A DNA stretch of 64,000 nucleotides, from assembly GCA_028873845.1 (NCBI GenBank), contig JAPPNO010000035.1, forward strand, positions 1-64,000, in the 5' to 3' direction. Positions within the stretch are counted from its first letter, which is position 1; every line of letters begins with the position of its first letter. Positions 51,037 to 60,738 of this stretch are shown one piece after another. Source of the DNA: Gemmatimonadota bacterium. GTDB taxonomy: Bacteria; Gemmatimonadota; Gemmatimonadetes; Longimicrobiales; Gaopeijiaceae. The notes below the pieces were generated by a model. The model ran no database searches, was not told where the DNA came from, and worked only from the letters and a program-made list of their open reading frames with translations. The translations under genes were made by a program, and so were the position numbers.

Positions 51037-52248
51037 ATGCTTACCGCCGCCGAGGTCGTTGCCGCGCGTGACCGGATCGGTTCCCACGTGGTAACGACGG
51101 GGTGTCCGGAGTCGTTCGCGTTGCGCGGGGTGACGGGTTGCCCGACCTACCTCAAGGCCGAGCTGAGACAGCAGACGGGGTCGTTCAAGGACCGGGGGTC
51201 GCTCAACAAGCTGATGCAACTGGGCGATGCGGAGCGCGACGCCGGGGTGGTCGCGGCCAGCGCCGGAAACCACGCCCAGGCGCTCGCCCGCCACGCCGCG
51301 CGGCTGGGGATCCCCTGCACCATCGTCATGCCCAACAACGCGCCGCTGATCAAGGTCAGCAACACGCGCGCGAGCGGGGCGCGGGTGATCCAGACGGGGG
51401 ACACGCTTTCGGACGGCATGGCGGTGGTCGACCGCCTGGTCACCGTGGAGCGGCTCACGCTGGTGCACGCCTTCGACGATCTGGCCGTGATGGCGGGCCA
51501 GGGGACGATGGGGCTGGAGATCCTCGAACAGGTCCCCGAAGTGAGCGTGATCGTGGTGCCGGTGGGGGGCGGGGGGATGATTTCGGGGGTCGCCACGGCG
51601 GTGAAGGCGGCCAAGCCCGGTGTCCGCGTTGTCGGCGTCGAGGCCGAGGCCTCGCCCGGGGCGGTCAAGTCGCTGGAGGCCGGGGCGCCCGCCCACGTGG
51701 AGATGTCCGACACGCTGGCCGACGGGATCGCCGTGAAGCGGATCGGCGACCTGACCTGGCCGCACCTCGAAGCCCTGGCGGACGACGTGGTGCTGGTGAG
51801 CGAAGAGGAGATCATCCGCGCAATCTTCTTCCTGCTCGAGCGCGAGAAGCTGGTGGTGGAGGGGGCGGGGGCGGTGGGCGTGGCGGCGCTGCTCGAAGGG
51901 AAGATACGGCTGGGGGCGGGCGACTCGATCGTCTGCATCCTGTCGGGGGGCAACATCGACATGAACATGGTGTCGCGGATCATCGACCGGGGTCTGTGGG
52001 CGGACGGAAGGCTGGCGAGTCTGTCGGTTGTGGTGAGGGACCGTCCCGGCTACCTGAACGAGGTGACCGGGGTGGTCGCGATCGCGGGGGCGAATGTGCT
52101 GCACATCGAGCATACGCGCGCGTTCGGGGACATCGCCGTCGGCAAGGTCGGGATCGAGATGAAGATCGAGACCCGGGGGCGGGAGCATGTGGCGGAGATC
52201 GTGGCGCAGCTCAGGGAGCTGGGACACCGGGTTGACGAGGTGGGGTAG
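51037..52248 (+). CDS. ilvA: Threonine ammonia-lyase (threonine dehydratase) with ACT domain
   Basis: 403-aa PLP fold-type II enzyme. The PLP lysine is in QQTGSFKDRGSLNKL at about residue 50, the asparagine loop ASAGNHAQALA at about 72, the glycine loop VPVGGGGMISG at about 175 and the serine at LSGGNIDMN at about 305. A C-terminal ACT domain (VVVRDRPGYLNEVTGVVAIAGANVLHIEHTR) is consistent with the 400-residue catabolic/biosynthetic IlvA class rather than the 500-residue double-ACT enzyme. Converts threonine to 2-oxobutyrate. Starts 11 bases after sucA, so probably co-transcribed. Confidence 0.92.
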   Translation: MLTAAEVVAARDRIGSHVVTTGCPESFALRGVTGCPTYLKAELRQQTGSFKDRGSLNKLMQLGDAERDAGVVAASAGNHAQALARHAARLGIPCTIVMPNNAPLIKVSNTRASGARVIQTGDTLSDGMAVVDRLVTVERLTLVHAFDDLAVMAGQGTMGLEILEQVPEVSVIVVPVGGGGMISGVATAVKAAKPGVRVVGVEAEASPGAVKSLEAGAPAHVEMSDTLADGIAVKRIGDLTWPHLEALADDVVLVSEEEIIRAIFFLLEREKLVVEGAGAVGVAALLEGKIRLGAGDSIVCILSGGNIDMNMVSRIIDRGLWADGRLASLSVVVRDRPGYLNEVTGVVAIAGANVLHIEHTRAFGDIAVGKVGIEMKIETRGREHVAEIVAQLRELGHRVDEVG

Positions 52249-52252
52249 GCGC

Positions 52253-53569
52253 CTACCCTTCCCCCCCCACCACCCCGTACCGCTTCAACGTCGCCTCCAT
52301 CGTCGGCCGCCGCAGCCTCATCCGGCTGTCGTCCAGCAGGTACGAGAACACGTACCCCGCCCCCAGCATCAGAATCCCGATCAGGAAGCAGTACATCACC
52401 GCCCGGTCCGGGTAGGTGTCCTTCAGGTATCCCACGTACATCGGCCCGATGATGCCCGCGGCGGACCATGCCGTCAGCACGGTCCCGTAGATCTTCGACA
52501 TGTTCTTCGACCCGAATACGTCGACGATGAACGACGGCATCGTCGCGAAGCCGCCGCCGAAGCAGAGCAGGACGTAGCACACCAGCGCGGAGAAGATCCA
52601 GGGGTCGTTCTCGGTCATGAGAAATCCGAAGACCACCATCTGGCTCGCGAGCAGGATGCGGAACACGCGCACCCGGCCCAGACGGTCCGAGAGGAGGCCC
52701 CAGAACAGCCGTCCCACCCCGTTGCACAGCGAGCTGACCGCGATCAGCGTGGCCCCGTACTGGGCGAGCCTGGCCGGGTCTATCGACGGGTCCGCCAGTC
52801 CCCACACCTCCTGCAGCAGCTCGGACTGGAAGCTGATGACCGAGATGCCCGCGGCGATGTTGAAGAAGAACACCGTCCACATGATTCCGAACTGGGTCGT
52901 GCGCATGTAGGGCGCGGCGGGCTCCGTCTTCGGAGGCCCGGCCGACCCCGGGCCCCGCGGCGGGCCGGCCGTCAGGGTCTCCGGCGGGTCGCTCAGGACC
53001 AGGCTGGACGGAATCAGAACGCACGCGAAGAAGATCCCCAGCCAGAGGAAGACGACCTGGAGGTCTCCGGCCGCCCGCACGACAAGGAAGGGCGCCAGTC
53101 CCTTGCTGAGGAGGAACGCGCCCACCCCGAAGCCCATCACCACGATCCCGGTCACCAGTCCCTTGCGGTCGGGATACCACTTGGCAGCGGTGGCGACGGG
53201 CGTCACGTACCCCATCCCGATCCCGGCTCCGCCGACGACGCCGTATCCCAGGTAGAAGAGCCAGATCGAGTCCATCGAGAGCGCCAGGCTGCCCAGCAGG
53301 TAGCCGGCGGAGAAGAGGACGCTGCCGGTAACCGCGAGGAACCGCGGGCCGAGTCTGGGCAGCGCCTGTCCGGCCACCGCCGCCGACACCCCCAGCGTGA
53401 AGATGGTGATGCTGAAGGCGGCGGCGGTCTGGCTGAAGGTCCAGCCGACGTCCCGCACGAGCATGGTCTGGAAGAAGCTCCAGGCGTACACCGTTCCCAG
53501 GCAGACCTGCAGCACGGTGCAGAAGAGCGCGATGACGCTCCTCGGGGTCCGGCTGCGGTTCCTTGCCAC
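52253..53569 (-). CDS. OFA-family MFS transporter (oxalate/formate-antiporter-like)
   Basis: 438 aa with twelve predicted membrane segments. The N-terminus has QVCLGTVYAWSFFQTML, then GVVGGAGIGMGYVTPVATAAKWYPDRKGLVTGIVVMGFGVGA, which is the characteristic OFA sequence (GxGYxTPVAxxxKWFPDRKGL). A central cytoplasmic loop is Pro/Gly-rich. OFA members exchange oxalate, formate or other small carboxylates. It begins two bases after the kinase-less sensor gene on the same strand, so it is the third gene of an operon with a periplasmic binding protein; a carboxylate or amino acid substrate is inference. Confidence 0.88.
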   Translation of the reverse strand: MARNRSRTPRSVIALFCTVLQVCLGTVYAWSFFQTMLVRDVGWTFSQTAAAFSITIFTLGVSAAVAGQALPRLGPRFLAVTGSVLFSAGYLLGSLALSMDSIWLFYLGYGVVGGAGIGMGYVTPVATAAKWYPDRKGLVTGIVVMGFGVGAFLLSKGLAPFLVVRAAGDLQVVFLWLGIFFACVLIPSSLVLSDPPETLTAGPPRGPGSAGPPKTEPAAPYMRTTQFGIMWTVFFFNIAAGISVISFQSELLQEVWGLADPSIDPARLAQYGATLIAVSSLCNGVGRLFWGLLSDRLGRVRVFRILLASQMVVFGFLMTENDPWIFSALVCYVLLCFGGGFATMPSFIVDVFGSKNMSKIYGTVLTAWSAAGIIGPMYVGYLKDTYPDRAVMYCFLIGILMLGAGYVFSYLLDDSRMRLRRPTMEATLKRYGVVGGEG

Positions 53570-53570
53570 C

Positions 53571-54338
53571 CTAGCCGCGGCTCCCCGCCCGTTCCCCGGA
53601 ATCTTCCGGCGGTGCCGCCGCGAACCGGATCAGGCGCGCCATGTCGCCCACCTCGTCGTCCCGGACCAGGACCGCTTCGTCCGGCGATTCGTCTCCGGCA
53701 CGCGCCCGGGCCAGCTGTGCCACGTAGCCGAGCAGGTCGGTGAGCGGCTTCGAGGCCAGGTTCACGAGCCAGATCGAGGCCAGCACTCCCACGACGAGGA
53801 TGATGCACAGCAGGGCGATCTGCTGGCCCATCGCGCGGCGGATCTTCAACCCCAGCGTCTCGAGGTCCATCCCGACGTGAACGGTTCCCGCCACACCCGA
53901 CAGGATCGGGCTCCCGACCTCGACGAAGTCGCCCATCCCCGCGATGCTCCGGTCGACCGGTTCGGTGGCAGTCGGATCGCTCGCCAGGATCTGCTCCGGG
54001 ATGCCGGGCACGAAGGTGTGGGCCAGGAACTCGCCGGTGTCGCTGGTGATGTAGATGTAGCGGATGCTCTGGATCTGCACGAACTGGTCGATGAGCGACT
54101 GCAGCGTGGCCAGGTTGCGGTTCAACAGGATGTCGACGCTGGAATCGGCGATGTTCTTGGCGATGCTCTCGCTGTTGCTGATGTACTCGTCGCGCAGTTC
54201 ACGGGAGACGGTCCGGATCGAGAGGGCCGAGATCGCGAGAACGACCACTGCGAAGAGGGAGAAGAATCCGAAGCGGGTCTTGCGGAAGAGCTTTCGGACC
54301 GTCAGCTCGTCCGCGTGCTTGCCGGTACCCGGTCTCAT
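53571..54338 (-). CDS. Membrane sensor protein with HAMP-like region, no kinase domain
   Basis: 255 aa: membrane segment 1 (FGFFSLFAVVVLAISAL), a periplasmic sensor domain of about 140 residues, membrane segment 2 (IALLCIILVVGVLASIWLV) and a HAMP-like stretch (ASKPLTDLLGYVAQLARARAGD... VRDDEVGDMARLIRF), then only about 15 more residues. The sensor half is that of a histidine kinase or chemoreceptor, but no phospho-acceptor or ATPase domain follows. It overlaps the binding-protein gene by ATGA. It may have lost its output domain, or it may work with a separate kinase elsewhere. Confidence 0.75.
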   Translation of the reverse strand: MRPGTGKHADELTVRKLFRKTRFGFFSLFAVVVLAISALSIRTVSRELRDEYISNSESIAKNIADSSVDILLNRNLATLQSLIDQFVQIQSIRYIYITSDTGEFLAHTFVPGIPEQILASDPTATEPVDRSIAGMGDFVEVGSPILSGVAGTVHVGMDLETLGLKIRRAMGQQIALLCIILVVGVLASIWLVNLASKPLTDLLGYVAQLARARAGDESPDEAVLVRDDEVGDMARLIRFAAAPPEDSGERAGSRG

Positions 54339-55657
54339 GACAGACCGAACCTGGCTTCCCAGTCGTCGAGCGCTACGAAACGGTCACCCTCCGGTACCGT
54401 GTAGTAGACCGTCTGCAGTCCCTGCCGGCGGTTCGGTCCGTAGCGCACGCGCTCGCCGACCCCCAGGTCGTAGTTGCGCACCTGGAAGACGGCCTCCTCG
54501 ATTCCGGATCTCTCCGGCCGGTCGCCCATCCGCCGAATGATCTCGGTGATCATCTTCGCGTTCACGAAGCCTTCGAGACTCACGAAGCTGCGCGGGACCG
54601 TTTCGTACGGCTCGCCTTCGGCGATCCGGTCCACCTGCCCGGTGGTCGGGGGCGGGGGATTGTAGCGTTCCATCGCGTCATGGTACTCGCGCACCGCCGG
54701 GAGAGAAACGTCCTCGTAGCTGGGGACGACCTGCGAGTTCACCAGCCAGCGGGTATGCGAGTCGGGGTCCTCGTGGTTCTCCCGCATGAGGCCGAGCAGG
54801 TTTTCGCTTCCCACGAAAGATACGTTGGCAACGGGAATGTGCAGTCCCAGGATTTCCGCGTCGCGGGCGAATGCGGCACAGGCCTGGTAGGCACCGATGC
54901 AGATGACGGCGTCCGGGGACCGCGACTGCAGAATCTCCACCGCCGCGCGCATGCTCGTGCCGAACTGGGTGCCGCGCGTGTAGGTGGCCTCGCCGGCGAT
55001 GGTCTCGCCGTGGGCCGCCAGCGCCTCGCGCACGCCCGCCCAGCCGCTCCGGCCGTAGGCGTCGTTCTGGTAGAAGACCGCAACCCGCCGGCGCCCGATA
55101 TCGAGGAAGTTGTTGACCAGGCCGGCGGTCTCCTGGCGGTAGGACGCACGCAGGTTGAAGGCGTACTCCCCGTAGGGCGGCTCGCGCTGGGGCTCGGCCC
55201 CGGTGAAGGGGAAGAAGAGGTAGAACTGCTGGTCGCGGAATTTCTTGAGCACCGGGAGCGCCCGTGTCACGGTCGGCGTGCCGACATAGTTGAAGAGCAG
55301 GAAGACGCTCTCGTCCTGCATCAGCTCGATGGTGTTCGCCACGCAGGGGTCCGGCTGGTATCCGTCGTCGAGAAGCTTGAGCACGACCCTGCGGCCGTTG
55401 ACCCCGCCGTTCTCGTTGACCTGGTTGAAGTAGGCCATCGAGCCGCGGTAGAGCTCGGTGCCGAGGGCCCGGGAGGGACCGGAGAAGGCCGCCGACACGC
55501 CGAGGACGATCTGGTCCTGCCGGACAGGTCCCCGGAAAAAGGGGCCGAAGACGGTCGTCGCGGACAGCCGTCCCGCCAGCGGTGCGCCGAGCACGGCTGC
55601 GAGTCCCGAGCGGATCATTGACCGACGACTGATACCGCGACCGCGGTACCCGGACAC
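54335..55657 (-). CDS. Tat-exported periplasmic ligand-binding protein (LivK-like)
   Basis: About 440 aa. A twin-arginine signal GRGISRRSMIRSGLAAVLGAPLAG precedes a type I periplasmic binding fold: QIVLGVSAAFSGPSRALGTELYRGSMAYFNQVNENGGVNGRRVVLKLLDDGY, then FLLFNYVGTPT, VAVFYQNDAYGRSGWAGVREAL and PDAVICIGAYQACAAFARDAEILG. This is the branched-chain-amino-acid/amide-type binding family. No ABC permease or ATPase genes adjoin it; instead it precedes a sensor and an MFS carrier, so a ligand-sensing role is plausible. Start GTG at 55657 follows a GGAGGGCGGAAGG site; GTG at 55693 is an alternative. Confidence 0.85.
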   Translation of the reverse strand: MSGYRGRGISRRSMIRSGLAAVLGAPLAGRLSATTVFGPFFRGPVRQDQIVLGVSAAFSGPSRALGTELYRGSMAYFNQVNENGGVNGRRVVLKLLDDGYQPDPCVANTIELMQDESVFLLFNYVGTPTVTRALPVLKKFRDQQFYLFFPFTGAEPQREPPYGEYAFNLRASYRQETAGLVNNFLDIGRRRVAVFYQNDAYGRSGWAGVREALAAHGETIAGEATYTRGTQFGTSMRAAVEILQSRSPDAVICIGAYQACAAFARDAEILGLHIPVANVSFVGSENLLGLMRENHEDPDSHTRWLVNSQVVPSYEDVSLPAVREYHDAMERYNPPPPTTGQVDRIAEGEPYETVPRSFVSLEGFVNAKMITEIIRRMGDRPERSGIEEAVFQVRNYDLGVGERVRYGPNRRQGLQTVYYTVPEGDRFVALDDWEARFGLS

Positions 55658-55853
55658 CCCCTTCCGCCCTCCCCCCCCGTTCGAGGTTTTCACCAGGATT
55701 GTCTCCAGATCGATGGACGGGTCGAGAAACGGGCGATCGAACTTCCTGCTGCGAAGGCTCCACAAAGCTAGCATTCCGGGCCCGAATCCGCACCGGCACG
55801 TCCCCGGCCACCCGCCAAACGCCTCCAAGTTGGTCCGCCGCTTCACTTGCGGC

Positions 55854-56828
55854 CTACCAAACCATCACGATCTTTCCGAAGTTCCGGTTGGCCTCCATTC
55901 GCAGATGCGCATCCGCCGCCCTCGAAACGGGAAAAACCCTGTCGACCACCGGAAGCAGCCACCCGTCCAGGAAGCCCGGCACCACCTCGGCGCTGAACTC
56001 CTCTGCGAGCCCGGCCTTCTCCTCGACCGCGCGCGCCCTGAGCACCGTTCCGAAAAGCCGTGCCCGCCGCGCCATCAGCGCCCGCAGGTCGATCTCCGCC
56101 CGGCTGCCCCCCGGAACACCCACCACCACATGCCGCCCGCCCACCGCGATCGCAGCCTGGTTCCGGGCCAGGTACGGCGCCCCCACCAGGTCCTGGATCA
56201 CGTCCGCCCCCAGTCCGTGCGTCTCCTTCATGACCGAGCGCTCCCACGCTCCCCCACCGTCCAGCCCCGCGTCGAGGCCCATCCCGCCGGCCCGTACCAA
56301 CTTGGAGGCCGTGCGCGAAGTTCCGATCGTGTACGCGCCGGCCCGCCGGCCCAGTTGCATGGCCGCAATCCCCACACCGCTGCCCACCGCGTGGATCAAC
56401 AGGGTTTCTCCGCGCCTCAGCGCCGCCTGCCGGAAGACCGCGTCGAAGGCGGTCATGTACGCCTCGGGAATCGCCCCGGCCATCGACCATGGCATCCCCT
56501 CGGGCACGGCCACGGCCACCCGTTCGTCGACGGCCACGCGCTCCGCGTATCCTCCCCCACCCACGATCCCCATCACCCGGTCGCCCGGCCGCCAACGCGT
56601 CACGCCACCGCCGACTTCCTCGACCACACCGGCAAACTCCAGCCCCGGCACCTCGGACTCGCCCGGCGGCGCCGGGTAGAGACCCCGGCGCTGAAGCAGG
56701 TCGGCGCGGTTGACCCCGGAAGCCTTCACCTTCACCAGGATCTCGCCGTCGGACGGTTCCGGGTCGGGCACGTCAGCCAGCTGAAGCACTTCCGGGCCGC
56801 CGAATTCGGGAATGACGATGGCGCGCAT
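55854..56828 (-). CDS. Zinc-independent quinone oxidoreductase (PIG3-like, MDR superfamily)
   Basis: 324 aa. Medium-chain dehydrogenase/reductase with MRAIVIPEFGGPEVLQLADVPDPEP, KASGVNRADLLQRRGLYPAPPGESEVPGLEFAG and the NADPH-binding LLIHAVGSGVGIAAMQLGRRAGAYTIGTSRT at about 145. Zinc-binding cysteines are absent. The sequence NRADLLQRRGxYPxPPG is typical of TP53I3/PIG3-like quinone reductases. Reduces quinones with NADPH. Single gene, 196 bases upstream of the start of the Tat-exported protein's gene on the same strand. Confidence 0.92.
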   Translation of the reverse strand: MRAIVIPEFGGPEVLQLADVPDPEPSDGEILVKVKASGVNRADLLQRRGLYPAPPGESEVPGLEFAGVVEEVGGGVTRWRPGDRVMGIVGGGGYAERVAVDERVAVAVPEGMPWSMAGAIPEAYMTAFDAVFRQAALRRGETLLIHAVGSGVGIAAMQLGRRAGAYTIGTSRTASKLVRAGGMGLDAGLDGGGAWERSVMKETHGLGADVIQDLVGAPYLARNQAAIAVGGRHVVVGVPGGSRAEIDLRALMARRARLFGTVLRARAVEEKAGLAEEFSAEVVPGFLDGWLLPVVDRVFPVSRAADAHLRMEANRNFGKIVMVW

Positions 56829-56957
56829 GGGTCCAATATACGACGGCCGGCCCGCGGGACGGTCCTCCTGGGAACCGCCGCCTGATCGCCGGGAAAACGG
56901 GCCGAGGACCGCCGGGGGTGTGGCGCAACCCGCACCTCCGGTTACACTATCCGACCC

Positions 56958-57731
56958 ATGAAACTGCCCCTTGACCTCGACCGACCCGTCGTCTTCTTCG
57001 ACCTCGAGACCACGGGCCTCAACCTCTCGCGCGACCGGATCGTCGAGCTCGCCGTGCTCCGGGTGTCGCCCCAGGGCGACGTCTTCGAGCGCGTGCGCCG
57101 GTACAACCCGGAGATTCCGATCCCCGCCGAGGCCGCGGCCGTGCACGGGATCACCGACGATGTCGTAGCCGATGAGCTGCCGTTCCGCAGGACCGCAAAG
57201 TCGCTCGCCCAGCTGCTGGATCCGTGCGATCTGGCGGGCTTCAACATCCGCGACTTCGACCTGCCCATCCTGCTGGCCGAGTTTCGGCGCGCGGGCGTCA
57301 CCTTCGATGTCAAGGGGCGCCGCCTGCTCGACATGAAGGTGATTTTCCACCGCGAGGAACCGCGCGACCTTTCCGCCGCGGCGCGCTTCTACCTGGGCCG
57401 CGACCACCAGGACGCGCATACCGCGCTCGGGGACATCCGCACCACCGCCGCGGTCCTGACGGCCCAGCTGGATCGCTACGGGCAACTTCCGCGCGACGTC
57501 GCCGGACTGCACGCCTACTGCGACGAGTGGCGGCCCTTCGTCACCGAGTTCGACAAGTGGTTCTCGGAGAAGGGTGGCGAGCTCGTGTTCAACCGGGGGA
57601 AGCACAAGGGCACTTCGCTCGAGGAGGTGGCCCGGACCTCCCCCGACTACCTGGAATGGATGATGCGCGCCGACGACATGCCGGATGAGGTGCTGGAGGT
57701 GGTGCGTACGGCCCTGGGCGCGAGGGCCTGA
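56958..57731 (+). CDS. DnaQ-like 3'-5' exonuclease with ExoX-type C-terminus
   Basis: 257 aa. DEDD exonuclease motifs: VVFFDLETTGL (Exo I) at about residue 11, LAGFNIRDFDLPIL (Exo II) at about 93 and the Exo III region DHQDAHTALGDIRTT (H-x4-D) at about 150. The C-terminal segment ELVFNRGKHKGTSLEEVARTSPDYLEWMM is the exodeoxyribonuclease-X-like tail found in stand-alone DnaQ homologues. It probably trims DNA in repair; it is too divergent in context to be the polymerase III epsilon subunit. Confidence 0.88.
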   Translation: MKLPLDLDRPVVFFDLETTGLNLSRDRIVELAVLRVSPQGDVFERVRRYNPEIPIPAEAAAVHGITDDVVADELPFRRTAKSLAQLLDPCDLAGFNIRDFDLPILLAEFRRAGVTFDVKGRRLLDMKVIFHREEPRDLSAAARFYLGRDHQDAHTALGDIRTTAAVLTAQLDRYGQLPRDVAGLHAYCDEWRPFVTEFDKWFSEKGGELVFNRGKHKGTSLEEVARTSPDYLEWMMRADDMPDEVLEVVRTALGARA

Positions 57732-57795
57732 TAGTCCGGTGACGAATCGCAAGGTATGTTACACGCCTCGCACCCCGGGTCGGCACTCGTCAAAT

Positions 57796-57834
57796 GTATA
57801 CCATGGATGACATAATGTAATGTTTGCTTTACAT
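57796..57834 (+). promoter_or_regulatory. AT-rich start region with ATGTAA/TTACAT inverted repeat
   Basis: In the 88-base gap before the propeller gene the DNA becomes AT-rich. ATGTAA (57815-57820) and TTACAT (57829-57834) form an inverted repeat with 8-base spacing that straddles the start codon at 57820; CATAAT at 57811 could be a -10 element. No ribosome-binding site is evident, so a very short or absent leader is possible. Confidence 0.4.
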
Positions 57835-60738
57835 CATCGTCTGGCCGCCAGAACAACGGTCCTCGTCACCCTGGCCCCCGGAACGCTCGTCTTCGCCGCT
57901 CCGGCCTTCGCCCCGATATCCGCCCAGCAGGCCGTTACCGAAGCCGACCTGGCCGCCTTCCGGCCCCGCCATGTGGGCCCCGGCGTGACGGGCGGCCGCA
58001 TTCACGATGTCGAAGCCCTCCCATACGACCCCTCGACGCTCTACGTCGCCACCGCCTCGGGCGGACTCTGGAAGAGCGTCAACCGCGGCATCACCTGGAC
58101 GAACCTCTGGGAGCACATGCCGGTCAGCACCTTCGGCGACCTGGCCATCGCGCCCTCCGATCCGAGCATCCTCTACGCCGGCACGGGCGAGCAGCAGAAC
58201 CGGCAGAGCACCTCGTGGGGCAACGGCGTCTACCGGTCGGACGACGCGGGCGCGACCTGGCGGCACCTGGGCCTGGAGGAGACCCGTCACACGGGACGCG
58301 TGCAGGTCCACCCCACCGACCCCGACATCGTGTACGTGGCGGCACTGGGGAACCTGTGGCGCTCGTCGCCCGACCGGGGCGTCTACCGCTCCCGCGACGG
58401 CGGCGACAGCTGGGATAAGGTGCTCTACATCGATGAGCATACCGGCGCCGTGGACCTGGCCATCGATCCCTCGAACCCGGATGTCCTCTACGCGGCCATG
58501 TACCAGCGGCAGCGGCGCACCTGGGGATTCAACGGCGGCGGACCAGGCAGCGGAATCCACAAGACCACCGACGGCGGCCGGAGCTGGCGCGAACTCACCA
58601 ACGGGCTTCCGGAGGGGGACAAGGGACGCATCGGGATCGCCATAGCCGAGTCGAACCCGCGGGTACTGCACGCGCTCGTGCAGCACGACACCGGATCGGG
58701 CGGATACCGCAGCGAAGACGGCGGCGAGAGCTGGGAGAAGGTCAACGACCGGAACATCCGGCCCATGTACTATTCGCACGTCTTCATCGATCCCACCAAC
58801 GAGGACCGGGTCTACACGCTGGCCACATCGGCGCACCGGAGCGAGGACGGCGGGCGCACCTTCGTGGAGATCGCCGAGCGGCCCACCTACGACGTGGGCG
58901 TGCACGCCGACCATCACACCATGTGGATCGACCCCGGCGACCCCGAGCACTTCTACCTGGCCGGCGACGCCGGACTGCACGAGACGTACGACATGGGGGC
59001 GACCTTCCGCCGCATCAACAACCTCCCCATCGGGCAGTTCTACGGGATCACAGTGGACGACCGCGACCCCTACCGGATCTACGGGGGCATGCAGGACAAC
59101 CACTCCTGGATGGGTCCGTCGAGGACCCGTTCCTGGGAGGGGATCGTGGACGACGAGTGGCGGCAGAGCGGCTTCGGCGACGGGATGTACCAGCAGGCCG
59201 ACCCGGACGGGCGCACGATCTACATCAACACGCAGAACGGGGGCTGGACGCGGTTCGACAACGTGACGGGGGACATGATGAGCCTGCGGCTGAGCGCGCC
59301 CGAGGGCGAGGAGTCCTACCGGTGGGACTGGGTGTCGCCCAGCCTGGTCTCGCGGCACGACCCGAACGTGGTCTACCTCGGGGGGAACCGCCTCTTCATC
59401 TCGCGGGACCGGGGCGACAGCTTCACCCGCACCGAAGACCTCACGCGGCGGCAGGACCGCGACACGCTCGAGATCATGGGGGTGCGCGGCGCCGACATCG
59501 CGCTGTCGCGCAACGACGGGACCTCGTCGTACGGCGAGATCGTCACCATCTCCGAATCGCCCCTGGATCCGGCCGTGCTCTGGGTGGGCACCGACGACGG
59601 GAACGTCCAGGTGTCGGCGGACGGCGGCCGCAGCTGGAACGAGGTGTCCGGCGGTGCTCCCGGCCTGCCCGACGGCACCTACGTCAGCCGCGTCCTCGCA
59701 TCGGCCGACGCCCCCGGCACCGCCTACATCACCTTCGACGCGCACCGCGACGGCAACTTCCGTCCGTACGTGTACCGCACCGAGGATTTCGGCGCCGCCT
59801 GGACGCCGCTGCACGACGGTCTCCCCTCCGGCTCGATCAACGTGATCGTGCAGCACCCCGACAACCCGGCCGTGCTCTTCCTCGGCACCGAGCACCACGT
59901 CTTCGCCAGCACCGACCGGGGCGCCTCCTGGGCCCGCTTTCCCGGCCTCCCGACGACCGCCTACGACGACATGGTCGTCCACCCCCGCGAGAAGGACCTC
60001 GTCCTGGGGACGCACGGCCGCTCGATCATCATCCTCGACGATGTCGGTCCGCTGGCCCGCTACGGCGGCACCGGCGCCGACGCCGTGGCGCTCTACGACA
60101 CCCGCTCCGGCACGATCATGAACTACTGGAAGGACACCTCGTACCGCGCCCAGTCCACCTTCATGGGCGAAAACCCGTTGGACGGGACGCTCGTCACCTA
60201 CCGGCTGGGACCGGGCTCCGGTCCGGCCCGGCTGACGGTGCGCAACGCCGCCGGCGACGTCGTCCGGGAACTGGCGGTGCCTGCCGAGCCCGGACTGCAC
60301 CGGATCAACTGGGACCTGCGTCACGCGCTTCCGGGTTCCGAAGCCTCCGCGTGGACCGCGCACGCCCCCACCGTGGTCCCCCGCACCCTGGCCCGGCGCG
60401 GCCCCTTCGTGTCGCCCGGAATCTACACGCTGGAACTGTCGGCGCGCGGCACCACCGCCACGGGAACGTTGAGCGTGGCCGGCGATCCCGACCTGCCCCT
60501 CACGGTGGAGGACTACCGCGAGCGCGAGGCCTTCCTCCTCGAAATCCTCGAACTGGCCGGCCTACTCGGCGAGGCTCGCAACGACGACGCCTCCAACTAC
60601 CGCCGCCAGCTCATGCAGCTCTACAGCGCGATCAACGGCGGCGGCGTCCGGCAGGGCACGCTACATCCCCCGACCACCACCCAGCGCCAACAAATGGAAC
60701 GGATCAGGCGAGCGCTGCGCCGGATGGGGGTGGCCTGA
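57820..60738 (+). CDS. Secreted Asp-box (BNR) beta-propeller protein
   Basis: 972 aa. Signal peptide of about 36 residues ending in ISAQ. The mature protein repeats the Asp-box SxDxGxTW many times (SDDAGATW, SRDGGDSW, TTDGGRSW, SEDGGESW, SADGGRSW, STDRGASW among others), forming one or two VPS10/sortilin-like propellers annotated as glycosyl hydrolases in relatives. The C-terminal 200 residues (ARLTVRNAAGDVVRELAVPAEPGLHRINWDLRH) resemble the FlgD-like beta-sandwich seen behind these propellers. Catalytic activity is not established for the family. Its stop codon directly abuts the stop of the convergent next gene. Confidence 0.9.
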   Translation: MFALHHRLAARTTVLVTLAPGTLVFAAPAFAPISAQQAVTEADLAAFRPRHVGPGVTGGRIHDVEALPYDPSTLYVATASGGLWKSVNRGITWTNLWEHMPVSTFGDLAIAPSDPSILYAGTGEQQNRQSTSWGNGVYRSDDAGATWRHLGLEETRHTGRVQVHPTDPDIVYVAALGNLWRSSPDRGVYRSRDGGDSWDKVLYIDEHTGAVDLAIDPSNPDVLYAAMYQRQRRTWGFNGGGPGSGIHKTTDGGRSWRELTNGLPEGDKGRIGIAIAESNPRVLHALVQHDTGSGGYRSEDGGESWEKVNDRNIRPMYYSHVFIDPTNEDRVYTLATSAHRSEDGGRTFVEIAERPTYDVGVHADHHTMWIDPGDPEHFYLAGDAGLHETYDMGATFRRINNLPIGQFYGITVDDRDPYRIYGGMQDNHSWMGPSRTRSWEGIVDDEWRQSGFGDGMYQQADPDGRTIYINTQNGGWTRFDNVTGDMMSLRLSAPEGEESYRWDWVSPSLVSRHDPNVVYLGGNRLFISRDRGDSFTRTEDLTRRQDRDTLEIMGVRGADIALSRNDGTSSYGEIVTISESPLDPAVLWVGTDDGNVQVSADGGRSWNEVSGGAPGLPDGTYVSRVLASADAPGTAYITFDAHRDGNFRPYVYRTEDFGAAWTPLHDGLPSGSINVIVQHPDNPAVLFLGTEHHVFASTDRGASWARFPGLPTTAYDDMVVHPREKDLVLGTHGRSIIILDDVGPLARYGGTGADAVALYDTRSGTIMNYWKDTSYRAQSTFMGENPLDGTLVTYRLGPGSGPARLTVRNAAGDVVRELAVPAEPGLHRINWDLRHALPGSEASAWTAHAPTVVPRTLARRGPFVSPGIYTLELSARGTTATGTLSVAGDPDLPLTVEDYREREAFLLEILELAGLLGEARNDDASNYRRQLMQLYSAINGGGVRQGTLHPPTTTQRQQMERIRRALRRMGVA

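Noticed and set aside
56958..57731. DNA polymerase III epsilon subunit
   Set aside because: The ExoX-like C-terminus and lack of replication neighbours fit a stand-alone DnaQ-like nuclease better.
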